This document shows, piece by piece, positions 49,931 to 58,602 of a DNA stretch of 64,000 nucleotides. The stretch is from contig JAPPLF010000027.1 of assembly GCA_028874215.1 (NCBI GenBank), positions 1 to 64,000 on the forward strand. Direction: 5' to 3'. Position 1 is the first letter of the stretch. Each line of letters opens with the position of its first letter. The notes beneath the pieces were generated by a model, which saw only the letters and a program-made list of their open reading frames with translations, was not told where the DNA came from and made no database searches. Source of the DNA: Acidobacteriota bacterium (GTDB taxonomy: Bacteria; Acidobacteriota; UBA6911; RPQK01; JAJDTT01). A program made the translations under genes and the position numbers.

Positions 49931-52786
49931 ATGCGCTGGAATCTGGGGCTGACCTTGCTTTTTCTGTCTTGCGCCGTTGCGGCCCGGGGCCAGACCGGGC
50001 CCAAGATCTGGCAGGAATCCAGCTTCGAGGATTTCGCCGACGGCCGCTTCGGAGACGGCGGCGCCAACACCTACGTTTCACGGAGGGGGCGCATCCAGTT
50101 GGTGAATCGGTGGGATCTGAACCAGGACGGGTTCATCGACCTGGTCTTCTCCAACACGCATCCCCACAAGGAGAAGATGGACGCGGCCATCTATTGGGGA
50201 AACGGCAGGGACTTCGACGTGTCCCGGCGCTCCTTCATTCCCAACGACGGCGCCCAGTGGGCTGCCTCCGGCGATCTGAACGGTGACGGGCGGATGGATG
50301 TCGTCTTCCCCAACTATACCAACGGAACTTGGGACGGCATGGATTCGTTCGTCTACTTCGGCGGGATCGAAGAATTGAAGACCCGCCGCGACGATTCGGC
50401 GTGGGGTTTCCACCCCTTTTCCAGGAAGATCTCCCTTCCGTCTCGGGCGGCCCAGGGAGCCGCCGTCGCCGATCTTAACCGGGACGGGCACCCTGACGTG
50501 ATTCTGGCTCTGTCCGCCGGGTTCTGGGAATACCGCGTCGGCTTTCGGGACGGCGGTTACGATTCACCGTCCCGGGTCTTCTGGGGGTCGGCGCAGGGAC
50601 CGGACCGGGAGCGCTATGTGGACGTCCCGGCGCTCGGGGCCTCGGACGCCGCCGTCGCCGATCTGAACCAGGATGGATGGCCCGATCTCATTCTGGCCAA
50701 CCAGGAAGACAAGGGGAACCAGGACATCGACTCCTATGTCCTGTGGGGAGGGGAGAAGGGTTTCAGTCCCCAACGCAAGGTGGATCTTCCGACCCATCAG
50801 GCCTTTGCCGTGGAACCGGCCGACGTGAACGGCGACGGCCGCACCGATCTGGTGTTCGCCAACGGGAAGGGACCGGCTTCGTTCGTCTATCTCAACGGCG
50901 AGGAGGGCTTCTCGGCCGACCGGCGCCTGGAGCTTCCCACCAGCGACGCCCGGGACGCCGCCGTCGCCGATTTCAACGGCGACGGCCACCAGGACATCTT
51001 CTTCACCAATCACCAGTCCCACGGAAACCCCCTCACCCACTCCTATCTGTACTGGGGCTCTGAGGAGGGGTTCTCCGCGGATCGGCGTCAGGAATTCGAG
51101 ACGGTGGGAGCGTGGGGCGCCTCGGCCGCCGATCTGAATCGGGACGGGCACGTGGACCTGGTCATCTCCAACTACAAGGAACACTTTTCGTTCGAGGTTC
51201 CCTCCTATATCCAGTGGAACTCGGAAGAAGGGTTCGCTCCCACCCGCCGCACCTCCCTCTTCACAACGGGAGCGGTGGGCAACCTGGTGACCGACTTCGA
51301 CGGCGACGGCCACCTCGACGTCCTCTTCAACAACACGGTGGCGCGCAGCCGGGGTGGGGACAGTCCCATTTTCCTCTATTGGGGAGACGCGCATGGCCGG
51401 TACAGCGCCGAGCGGCGGATCTCGCTGCCCGCCGTCGATCCCTATGAATGGGGATCGGCGGACCTTAACGACGACGGATGGACCGATCTGGTGGTCTCCA
51501 ATTTCGGAGAGACGGTCCGGTGGCGCCAGGAAAGCCACATCTACTGGGGTGACAGGCAGGGGTTCCACGCCGGCAAGCGATCCGCCCTGATGGGACGCGG
51601 CAGCGCCGGCGTGAGCATCGCCGATCTGGACCGGGACGGATGGCTGGACGTGGTCCTGTCCAACGTCCCCAGTGAGGAGTTGGCGGAAACGGGAGCGTTC
51701 ATCTACTGGGGCGGCGGCGAAGGGTTCGTGGTCACGGAGCGGCTGGAATTGGACAACGGACCCACCGGCATCCCCGCCATTGCCGACCTGAACCGGGACG
51801 GACACCTGGACCTCCTGTTCTCGGCCAACGCGGAGGGCGTCCCCATCTATTGGGGTGACGGAAGCCGGGGCTACTCCTCGTCGCGCCGCAGTATCGTGCC
51901 CGGATCGGCCAGCCTCCGGGGCGTGGAGGTCGCCGACCTGAATCGGGACGGAGTGCTGGACCTGGTGCTGAGCCGCTCCATCGAAGCAGGCTCCCGGTCG
52001 ACCACAGGCTTCGTCTATTGGGGTGCGGGGAAAGGAGAATACTCGGCCGGCCGGCGCACCGAATTCGAGATCGAGGGGACCAACCTGATCACGGTGGCGG
52101 ACGTGAACCAGGACGGATGGCTGGACCTGGTGTGCCCCAACTACAACACCGGATCGAGCCGGGCGACACTCTCACGGGTCCATCTGGGCGGACCCGACGG
52201 GTTCGACCCGAAGCGGATGTTCGAGCTGCCCACCAACTCGGGGGCCGGAAGCATGGTGGCGGACTTCAACCAGGACGGATACGCCGACATCCTCTTCGTC
52301 TGCCATCGTTCCGAGGGGGATCCCAACCGGATCGGCTCCTTCGGCGATCACGTCACCAACTCCTTCCTCTACTGGGGAGGAGGCGACGGCTTCCGGGCGG
52401 ACCGCAGGCTGGAGATCCCGGTCCGCGGACCCCACAACGACTCGGGAGTGGACCTGGGCAACATCTACGACCGGCGTTTCGAGTTCGACTACGTCTCGTC
52501 GGCGCACTCGTTCTCGGAGGGCCGTCCGGCCAACCTGACCTGGAAGGCTCAGACGCCCCATGGCAGCCGGGTGCTTTTCCAGATAAGGACGGCCGAGTCG
52601 GAAGAAGAATTGGACGGCGCCGCGTGGCGGGGACCCGGCGGTCCGGCGACTTTCTTCGAGCATCCCGGCGCCATCCCGGATACGGACCCCTCACATGCAG
52701 TGATTCAATACCGGGCGACTCTCCATCCGGCAGCGACGGGAGTCGTATCGCCGATCCTGGAAGAAGTCGTAGTGCTGTTCCGGTAG
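49931..52786 (+). CDS. large exported FG-GAP/VCBS-repeat protein
   Basis: A 951-aa protein with signal (LTLLFLSCAVAARGQ). About fourteen FG-GAP/VCBS-type repeats with a calcium-binding-like motif D-x-N-x-D-G (LNQDGFIDLVFSN; LNGDGRMDVVFPN; LNRDGHPDVILAL), giving one or two seven-bladed propellers. A C-terminal Ig-like domain follows (GRPANLTWKAQTPHGSRVLF). ATG 49931 has GGAGG 8 nt upstream; sequence before it belongs to the phosphatase gene. Likely an adhesive or surface carbohydrate/protein-binding protein. Confidence 0.92.
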   Translation: MRWNLGLTLLFLSCAVAARGQTGPKIWQESSFEDFADGRFGDGGANTYVSRRGRIQLVNRWDLNQDGFIDLVFSNTHPHKEKMDAAIYWGNGRDFDVSRRSFIPNDGAQWAASGDLNGDGRMDVVFPNYTNGTWDGMDSFVYFGGIEELKTRRDDSAWGFHPFSRKISLPSRAAQGAAVADLNRDGHPDVILALSAGFWEYRVGFRDGGYDSPSRVFWGSAQGPDRERYVDVPALGASDAAVADLNQDGWPDLILANQEDKGNQDIDSYVLWGGEKGFSPQRKVDLPTHQAFAVEPADVNGDGRTDLVFANGKGPASFVYLNGEEGFSADRRLELPTSDARDAAVADFNGDGHQDIFFTNHQSHGNPLTHSYLYWGSEEGFSADRRQEFETVGAWGASAADLNRDGHVDLVISNYKEHFSFEVPSYIQWNSEEGFAPTRRTSLFTTGAVGNLVTDFDGDGHLDVLFNNTVARSRGGDSPIFLYWGDAHGRYSAERRISLPAVDPYEWGSADLNDDGWTDLVVSNFGETVRWRQESHIYWGDRQGFHAGKRSALMGRGSAGVSIADLDRDGWLDVVLSNVPSEELAETGAFIYWGGGEGFVVTERLELDNGPTGIPAIADLNRDGHLDLLFSANAEGVPIYWGDGSRGYSSSRRSIVPGSASLRGVEVADLNRDGVLDLVLSRSIEAGSRSTTGFVYWGAGKGEYSAGRRTEFEIEGTNLITVADVNQDGWLDLVCPNYNTGSSRATLSRVHLGGPDGFDPKRMFELPTNSGAGSMVADFNQDGYADILFVCHRSEGDPNRIGSFGDHVTNSFLYWGGGDGFRADRRLEIPVRGPHNDSGVDLGNIYDRRFEFDYVSSAHSFSEGRPANLTWKAQTPHGSRVLFQIRTAESEEELDGAAWRGPGGPATFFEHPGAIPDTDPSHAVIQYRATLHPAATGVVSPILEEVVVLFR

Positions 52787-52898
52787 GGGATTCGCTCCCG
52801 GCATCTGCAACCGGGGAGACTCTACGATTTCCATCCGGAGACGGTGGGACTCGTTCTCAACGTGACTGATCTCCACAAAACCTCGGTACCGAAGTAGC

Positions 52899-53306
52899 CT
52901 ACGCGCTTCGCGGTGTCACCAGTTTCACTGCAGGGAAGTAGGTCTGGTATCGCCTTGTGTCTCTGGTGAGAAGTGTCAGTCCTTGTGTCTCGGCGTGCGC
53001 GCCGATGTAGAAATCCGGCAGCGGCGATGCCCGCACACCTCCGGCTCGGCGATACTGGATAAAGGCTCTCGCCGCGAGGAATCCAGCTTCGTACGGTAGC
53101 TGAAAACGCACCAGCATAAGGGAGTTCAGGTAATGATCCAATTCTCTGGGATCGGTGAAAGAGACGGATGTCTCGGCGTAGATGATCGGGTTGATTCCAA
53201 CGACTCCGGAAACCAGAGAATCACGTATTGCGTGCTCCGACCAGGGACGCCAGACCGGGTCGTCCGAGAGGATGTCGAGCAATACGTTGGTGTCGACCAG
53301 AAACAC
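52899..53306 (-). CDS. vapC: PIN-domain toxin (VapC type)
   Basis: A 135-aa ribonuclease toxin. PIN acidic residues are present: FLVDTNVLLDIL (Asp5), VGINPIIYAETS (Glu), PLPDFYIGAHA (Asp) and LLTRDTRRYQTYFP (Asp). GTG 53306 abuts the antitoxin stop with no gap. Full length, no sign of damage. Confidence 0.93.
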   Translation of the reverse strand: MFLVDTNVLLDILSDDPVWRPWSEHAIRDSLVSGVVGINPIIYAETSVSFTDPRELDHYLNSLMLVRFQLPYEAGFLAARAFIQYRRAGGVRASPLPDFYIGAHAETQGLTLLTRDTRRYQTYFPAVKLVTPRSA

Positions 53307-53537
53307 TCAGTCGTCCCCGCGCGTGAGCCGCATCACATCATCGGTACTGAGTCCTCTGTCCGCGACGCCGCGTGCGTCACGGAGGCGCTGCTCGATGAGA
53401 GCTCGTTTGCTCAACACGGGACGAATCAACACTCCACCGTCGGACTCTTCGAAGGCCGCCTCCGTATTGGGGAGCAGTCCGAACTTCAGCCTGAATCGCT
53501 GGGGGATCGTCACCTGACCCTTGGATGTAATTTTCAT
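53307..53537 (-). CDS. vapB: AbrB/VapB-type antitoxin
   Basis: A 76-aa antitoxin: MKITSKGQVTIPQRFRLKFG gives the swapped-hairpin DNA-binding domain, then GVLIRPVLSKRALIEQRL and an acidic tail for toxin binding. ATG 53537 is used because the AbrB motif begins there. The start codon overlaps the operator dyad at 53536-53569, so it probably represses itself. Confidence 0.9.
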   Translation of the reverse strand: MKITSKGQVTIPQRFRLKFGLLPNTEAAFEESDGGVLIRPVLSKRALIEQRLRDARGVADRGLSTDDVMRLTRGDD

Positions 53538-53569
53538 TGTAAGAGTATTACCAACTATAGTCTTACAAT
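53536..53569 (-). promoter_or_regulatory. operator dyad overlapping the VapBC promoter and start
   Basis: ATTGTAAGA (53536-53544) and TCTTACAAT (53561-53569) are perfect 9-bp inverted repeats 16 bp apart. On the minus strand TTGATT and TAATAC stand 16 bp apart around this site, and the antitoxin ATG overlaps the left arm. No Shine-Dalgarno is seen. The stretch 53570-53675 holds no gene. Confidence 0.68.
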
Positions 53570-53675
53570 CAAGTCCCATCGAGTGATGGTGTATGCGGAT
53601 CGGTGATGTCAGCATGCCTTTAGCGAATTTTGGATTATCGGATCGTGTGAAGGCAGAAAAAACCGCAATCCGCCG

Positions 53676-54719
53676 TCAGCCTTGAATCCCGTAAATCTCC
53701 ATGGCGGTCCCGCCGCGAATCTGGGCGATGTCGCTTTCGCTCATGTACGGGCACCGCTCCTTGATGTAATCGAACTGGTGCAGGTACTGCTCGACGGTGG
53801 GAAGGTCCACGTGGGTGTACTCGGAGCCCCACATGAGCTTGGACGGGCCGAAGGTGTCGTAATACGCCTTGAGGACCGCATCTCCGGGGCCGTACATGTC
53901 GGACCGGTGCTGGAGTCCGGGGAGGATCTCCATGACCACGTTGTAATTCTTGACCAACTCGACGACCGCGTCAGGAATTCGGACGGAACCGTCGTCCTGC
54001 ACGCAGCTTGGCGGCCAGTAACCATGAATGATGACCACCTTCAGATCCGGAAACTTCTTGAGCACGTTCAAGAGGCCCGGTCCCAGGGTCTTGAAGTTGT
54101 ACGAATAGGAAGTGACGCACGCGGGAACCCCCAGTGACTGGACCAGTTCCCATTGAGGGTCGTAACGGGAGTGGTCGAAGTGGTGGAAGGGGTCGGGAGT
54201 ACCCCACTCCTTGGGGTCCATCCCCATTTCCACCCTCTGCTCCGGCGGCCAGCAGTCGTAGTACCACCCCTTGAACCCCCATTCCTCGATGTGATTCTGG
54301 ATCAGCTTCAGCCCGCGGTCACCGGGCAGCAACCGTTCGTCGATCTTGCTGATGGCGACGAACCGGCCCGGATGCTCCTTCATCATCCGGCGGTGGTACC
54401 GGTGCAGGTAGAAGGCGCACTGGAGCACCTGCATGTCGATGCCGACGGAATCCATCAGGTAGAGGTTGTCCCGGGCGCCCATCCCGTACTTCCAGTTCTT
54501 CCTGTACTCGCCCTCCAGGTCCTGAATCTCAACCTGGCTGATGTGGCCATGCGCATCGATCTTCATGGGTGTGTCGTCTTTCCTGGTTTGACTTGAGATA
54601 CCGGCGCTTCTCGCCTCGGCTCCGGCGAGGTGGGCCGCGGCGGCGGTCCCCAGGGCCTGGGCGGATCGGTGAAGGAAACCGCGGCGCGTCTGGCCGCCGT
54701 CGATTCGAGAACTGGACAC
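53676..54719 (-). CDS. Tat-exported amidohydrolase (amidohydrolase-2 family)
   Basis: A 347-aa metal-dependent hydrolase. A twin-arginine signal TRRGFLHRSAQALGTAAAAH precedes the TIM-barrel domain, which begins KIDAHGHISQ with H-x-H and continues with VVIIHGYWPPSC, MEILPGLQHRSD and KLMWGSEYTHVDLP. These are typical of ACMSD/PtpB-like amidohydrolase-2 enzymes. GTG 54719 has AGGAGG 6 nt upstream. Substrate unknown; relatives decarboxylate or hydrolyse small aromatic or carbonyl compounds. Confidence 0.86.
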   Translation of the reverse strand: MSSSRIDGGQTRRGFLHRSAQALGTAAAAHLAGAEARSAGISSQTRKDDTPMKIDAHGHISQVEIQDLEGEYRKNWKYGMGARDNLYLMDSVGIDMQVLQCAFYLHRYHRRMMKEHPGRFVAISKIDERLLPGDRGLKLIQNHIEEWGFKGWYYDCWPPEQRVEMGMDPKEWGTPDPFHHFDHSRYDPQWELVQSLGVPACVTSYSYNFKTLGPGLLNVLKKFPDLKVVIIHGYWPPSCVQDDGSVRIPDAVVELVKNYNVVMEILPGLQHRSDMYGPGDAVLKAYYDTFGPSKLMWGSEYTHVDLPTVEQYLHQFDYIKERCPYMSESDIAQIRGGTAMEIYGIQG

Positions 54720-54791
54720 GGGTCACCTCCTGGAATACGGAACGTCACTGGTCTGAATCGGAATGGAAGATACGGAATACGACGCTTCGCA

Positions 54792-56507
54792 TCAATATTC
54801 CGGGCGGAGTTCGCGGCGGGAGTCCGATTCTCCGCCCCTCTGACCGGCGGTCCTGACCCATCCCTGCGGCCGGAGCACGACGTCCAGGAAACTGGTCCGA
54901 TCATTCTGAATCATGACCAATTTCGGTCGAAACGTCACCAGTTCCGTCTGGGTCATCTCGGGGCGCGAATAAAAGCTCAAGGAGTAGAGGCCCGTTGGGA
55001 TTCCTTCAAGGATGAATCGGCCCTCCTGGGAAAAGCTCCGGAAGATCCCCAGATCGAACCCATCCTTCCTCAATACGATGGTGAAATCCCGCACGGGGTT
55101 GCCATCCGTGTCGGCGACATTGCCCTCGATCCGTCCTCCGCCCTTGACCCGAAGATCGATGTTGGACTGATAGGAGCGGATCACCTTGGCCTCGGTGATA
55201 CCGAGTCCCACATGAAGGGCCGTGGCGTAGATGCGAAAGGGATATTCGCTGGCCTGGTAGGTCTGTGTCGGCTCAGATCTGTCGATCTTCCGGGTGACCG
55301 GGGAGACGACGCCCTTGCCGCTCTCCAGGGCGGTCCCGATCACGAAGGGATTCGCCACGGATTGTCCCTTGCTGTCATAGACGCGCACCGTGAAGCGCCG
55401 ATACTTCTTGAATTCCTCCAGGACGGGAAAGATCTCGGTGTCCTGAGTCACCTCGTGGGTCTGCCAGTAGGTCTTGTGTCCCTTGATCTTGACCTCCAGT
55501 GTGACGTCGCCTGGAGGCAAAATGAATTCGAAAAAGCCGCCGCCGCCAGTTGTGGAGTCGGCAAATCCCATTCGTCCGGAATTGGCCTTGACTGCCAGGT
55601 CAACGGTTGCGCCGGAGAGAGAATGTCCATCCCCGTCCGAAACCCGGCCCGAAAGCCGGACCAGCTCGTCCAATTCCGTCACGACGATTTCGAGAGGCGA
55701 CGAAGTGGGAACCTGCACGTCGTCCTCAAACGGTTCGTGGGAAATCGAGTGAACGGAGAGTCGATAGGTGCCCTCCGGTATCTCCAGAGAGAAGGAGCCG
55801 GCCTGATCGGTCTCGGAATAGCCCGGTATCCCCATTCTTCTCAGGTAGCGGTTCCGGATCTGGACCGGCGCAGTCGGGGATTCTGTCGGGTCCGAGGAAC
55901 GGACATTACGCCTCCTGCGTGGAATTTCCAAAGAAACACGTGCGCCTGGAACTCCCCGGCCTGCAGTGTCACGGACCGATCCGGTCACGAGTAACCCTGG
56001 CGGATTCCTGGGAGTCAGTACAACGGTGCATCGAGACTCCGACCCCTCAGCGGCGAAGCCGACATGGTCGGGAACATACGCGGGGTGGTTGGCCCAAACC
56101 CAGTATTGGCCGCGGTCCAGCTCGAAATAGGCCCTTCCATCGGATCCGGTCTGTCCCGACAATTCCTTGGATCGCGACCACACTTGTCTGACCTGAACCG
56201 AGGCTTCCGGCAAGGGAGACTGCGTTTCTTCGTCGACGACCAATATCTCGAGGCGGGTGGGTGCATCGGTCCATTCGCCCGATCTCTTCGAGGTCCGGAT
56301 TGGCGGAACCCCGCGAGCCCTGCCGTTTCCGCCGCCGTTTGGCAGCCACGGAAGCTGTCCGCGTCCATCTTGTGAAATCCGGGCTTGGCCGCCGGATCGA
56401 GAATCCGATGCCGGGACGGGTTCCTGATTCTGATGGTCGATTCGGAAGAGCAGAAAAACCAGAATGACTGCCGCTGCAAGCAGGAGGAACCGGCGGGCTG
56501 GGCCCAT
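54792..56507 (-). CDS. exported multidomain protein with CarboxypepD_reg-like repeats
   Basis: A 571-aa protein with N-terminal membrane anchor (RRFLLLAAAVILVFLLF), a low-complexity stretch (about 30-75) and about five carboxypeptidase regulatory-like beta domains: LPEASVQVRQVWSRSKELSG, VPGARVSLEIPRRRRNV, LSGATVDLAVKANSGRMG, NPVRDFTIVLRKDGFDLG. Such domains are structural and no catalytic domain is seen. Start ATG 56507 has GGAGG 6 nt upstream. It faces away from the tRNA-Cys only 31 bp off. Confidence 0.86.
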   Translation of the reverse strand: MGPARRFLLLAAAVILVFLLFRIDHQNQEPVPASDSRSGGQARISQDGRGQLPWLPNGGGNGRARGVPPIRTSKRSGEWTDAPTRLEILVVDEETQSPLPEASVQVRQVWSRSKELSGQTGSDGRAYFELDRGQYWVWANHPAYVPDHVGFAAEGSESRCTVVLTPRNPPGLLVTGSVRDTAGRGVPGARVSLEIPRRRRNVRSSDPTESPTAPVQIRNRYLRRMGIPGYSETDQAGSFSLEIPEGTYRLSVHSISHEPFEDDVQVPTSSPLEIVVTELDELVRLSGRVSDGDGHSLSGATVDLAVKANSGRMGFADSTTGGGGFFEFILPPGDVTLEVKIKGHKTYWQTHEVTQDTEIFPVLEEFKKYRRFTVRVYDSKGQSVANPFVIGTALESGKGVVSPVTRKIDRSEPTQTYQASEYPFRIYATALHVGLGITEAKVIRSYQSNIDLRVKGGGRIEGNVADTDGNPVRDFTIVLRKDGFDLGIFRSFSQEGRFILEGIPTGLYSLSFYSRPEMTQTELVTFRPKLVMIQNDRTSFLDVVLRPQGWVRTAGQRGGESDSRRELRPEY

Positions 56508-56538
56508 TTCTCGCCTCCGGACGGTTCTTCAAAGGATT

Positions 56539-56614
56539 TGGAGGCGGCGACCGGATTCGAACCGGTGAATGGAGGTTTTGCAGACCTCTCCCTTAGCCAC
56601 TTGGGTACGCCGCC
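56539..56614 (-). tRNA. tRNA-Cys (GCA)
   Basis: Read on the minus strand: acceptor GGCGGCG/CGCCGCC, anticodon loop CTGCAAA with GCA at 56581-56579, stem GAGGT/ACCTC, T-arm with GGTTCGAATCC, discriminator T, encoded CCA. Confidence 0.97.
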
Positions 56615-56627
56615 ACCGTTTCCGTCC

Positions 56628-56657
56628 ATTATAGGAAACGCCGGAATCGGAACTCAA
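56628..56657 (-). promoter_or_regulatory. sigma-70 promoter of tRNA-Cys
   Basis: On the minus strand TTGAGT (56657-56652), 18-bp spacer, TATAAT (56633-56628), 13 bp before the tRNA 5' end. Confidence 0.75.
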
Positions 56658-56741
56658 ATGATCGAATCTCCGTGTCCCAGCGGAATTCTTGACCGGTTGC
56701 GGCATTTCCAATAGCTTGCAGCTCATGCTGGCAGGGACTCC

Positions 56742-57893
56742 GTGAGAACTCTCGTTCGGGAATTGGGGAATCGTCTTGAGCGGGTCCGCTCGTCCGGGCT
56801 CTACCGGTCCCTCGAGGACGCGTCCCCCGAGGCCGTGGATTTCTGTTCCAACGACTACCTGGACCTGTCCCGCGATCCGCGGCTGAGGACGTTCCTGATC
56901 GAGCGTTTGCGTGACGAGCCCGAGTCTCGTCCCGTCTCGGCACCCTCCTCCCGGCTGCTGCGGGGAAACACGCCGCACCACCGGCTGCTGGAAGAGAAGC
57001 TGGCCCGGTTCAAGGGGACCGAAGCCGCCCTGGTGTTTCCCAGCGGCTACCAGGCCAACATGGGTCTCCTTTCCGCCCTCATGGGCCCCCGGGACCGGGT
57101 GGTGTCGGACCGTCTCAACCACGCCAGCATCATCGACGGAATTCGTTTGAGCGGGGCGCGGAAGGTCATCCATCCCCACCGGGATCTGGAGGCGGTGCGA
57201 GCCGCTCTCGCGACTCCCCATCCCCGCGGCCGAACCTTCCTGGTCACCGAGTCCCTCTTCAGCATGGACGGGGACATCGCGCCCTTGGACCAATATGCGG
57301 ACCTGGCGGAGGAATGGGGAGCGGACCTGATCGTGGATGACTCCCATGCCACCGGGCTCTTCGGCACCGGTCGAGGGTCGGGCCTGACGGAGCATTTCGG
57401 GATCGAGAAGCGCGCCGCCGCCATCGTCTCGGGGTGCGGCAAGGGTCTGGGCGTGGCCGGCGCGTTCGTGGCCGGCCCCCGAACCGTCATCGAGTACCTG
57501 GTCAACGCCTGCCGCAGCTTCATCTTCACCACATCCACGCCGCCCCTTCTCCTCTACGCGTTGGAGGCGGCGTTGGAAATCGCCGGGGGCGACCCGGGAC
57601 GGCGGGAACGGGTCCTGGAACTCTCAGACCGCCTCCGCCGGCGACTGAGAGGGCAGGGTCTGGACACGTTGGACAGCGCCGGCCCCATCGTGCCGGTCAT
57701 CCTGGGCGACAATCGCCGCGCCCTCGCCGTCGCCCGACGGCTTCGGGAGCAGGGACTGGACGTAAGGGCGCTCCGTCCCCCCACGGTGCCGGCCGGCACC
57801 GCTCGGCTCCGGATCTCGGTTCACGCCAACCATTCTGTCGAGCAGTTGGACCGGCTTTGCCAGGCTCTTGCCGAGGCGCTGGAGACCGTGTGA
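56742..57893 (+). CDS. bioF: 8-amino-7-oxononanoate synthase
   Basis: PLP-dependent enzyme of biotin synthesis joining pimeloyl thioester and L-alanine. It has FCSNDYLDLSRDPRL at the start, VFPSGYQANMGLLSAL, NHASIIDGIRLSGA, VDDSHATGLFG and SGCGKGLGVAGAFVAG with the Schiff-base Lys. At 383 aa it is full length. GTG 56742 has AGGGA about 7 nt upstream. First gene of bioF-bioD-bioA; the bioD ATG overlaps its stop by 1 bp. No bioB or pimeloyl-pathway gene is in the window. Confidence 0.95.
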   Translation: MRTLVRELGNRLERVRSSGLYRSLEDASPEAVDFCSNDYLDLSRDPRLRTFLIERLRDEPESRPVSAPSSRLLRGNTPHHRLLEEKLARFKGTEAALVFPSGYQANMGLLSALMGPRDRVVSDRLNHASIIDGIRLSGARKVIHPHRDLEAVRAALATPHPRGRTFLVTESLFSMDGDIAPLDQYADLAEEWGADLIVDDSHATGLFGTGRGSGLTEHFGIEKRAAAIVSGCGKGLGVAGAFVAGPRTVIEYLVNACRSFIFTTSTPPLLLYALEAALEIAGGDPGRRERVLELSDRLRRRLRGQGLDTLDSAGPIVPVILGDNRRALAVARRLREQGLDVRALRPPTVPAGTARLRISVHANHSVEQLDRLCQALAEALETV

Positions 57894-58591
57894 TGCAGGT
57901 CTTGGTCACTGGAACGGGGACCGAAATCGGCAAGACGGTCGTCTCCGCCGTTCTCCTGGCCCACTGGGCGGGACGGACGCACGTTACCTACTGGAAACCG
58001 GTCGCCACGGGAGCGGAGGAGGGAAGCGACAGCCAGGAGGTGGCTTCCCTGGCGGGTCCGGAGGTGCGGATTCTGAAGGAGTGCTACCGGTTTGGTCCGC
58101 CCCTTTCTCCTCACCTGGCGGCCCGTTTGGCGGGAGTCGAGATCGAACCGGAGCGCATCCTCTCCGCCTACCGGCGTCATCGGGAGTCTGTGGGCGACGG
58201 TCTTTTGGTCGTGGAGGGGATCGGGGGTCTCCTGGTGCCCCTGACCGATCGCGGATATCTCCTGGCCGATCTCCTGAAGGACTTGGCTCTGCCCTGCCTC
58301 GTGGTCGCGTCCAGTCAACTCGGGACCATCAACCACACTTTGCTGACCCTCGAAGCGCTCCGTTCCAGGGACCTGAGCCTGGCGGGAGTGGTCCTGAACG
58401 GGCCCGCCAACCTGGAGAATCGGCGGGCCATCGAGCGGTTCGGCCGGACCCGTGTGGTGGCGGAGTTGCAACCCCTCAATCCCCTCTCCTGCGAGACCGT
58501 CGCGCGAACGGCCTCCGGATTCGACCGGGACCGGGTGCTGGAGCGCTGTCTCCTGGGGCCCCGGCCGGACGCCGGAAGGCGGGTTAGTTAG
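57893..58591 (+). CDS. bioD: dethiobiotin synthetase
   Basis: ATP-dependent ring closure of 7,8-diaminononanoate with CO2. P-loop VTGTGTEIGKTVVSAVLL, then YWKPVATGAEEGSDS and VVEGIGGLLVPLTD with the conserved Glu-Gly. At 232 aa it is normal size. Start ATG overlaps the bioF stop (TGATG); bioA begins 11 bp after the stop. Cytoplasmic. Confidence 0.95.
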   Translation: MQVLVTGTGTEIGKTVVSAVLLAHWAGRTHVTYWKPVATGAEEGSDSQEVASLAGPEVRILKECYRFGPPLSPHLAARLAGVEIEPERILSAYRRHRESVGDGLLVVEGIGGLLVPLTDRGYLLADLLKDLALPCLVVASSQLGTINHTLLTLEALRSRDLSLAGVVLNGPANLENRRAIERFGRTRVVAELQPLNPLSCETVARTASGFDRDRVLERCLLGPRPDAGRRVS

Positions 58592-58602
58592 AGTAGTCGG
58601 CA

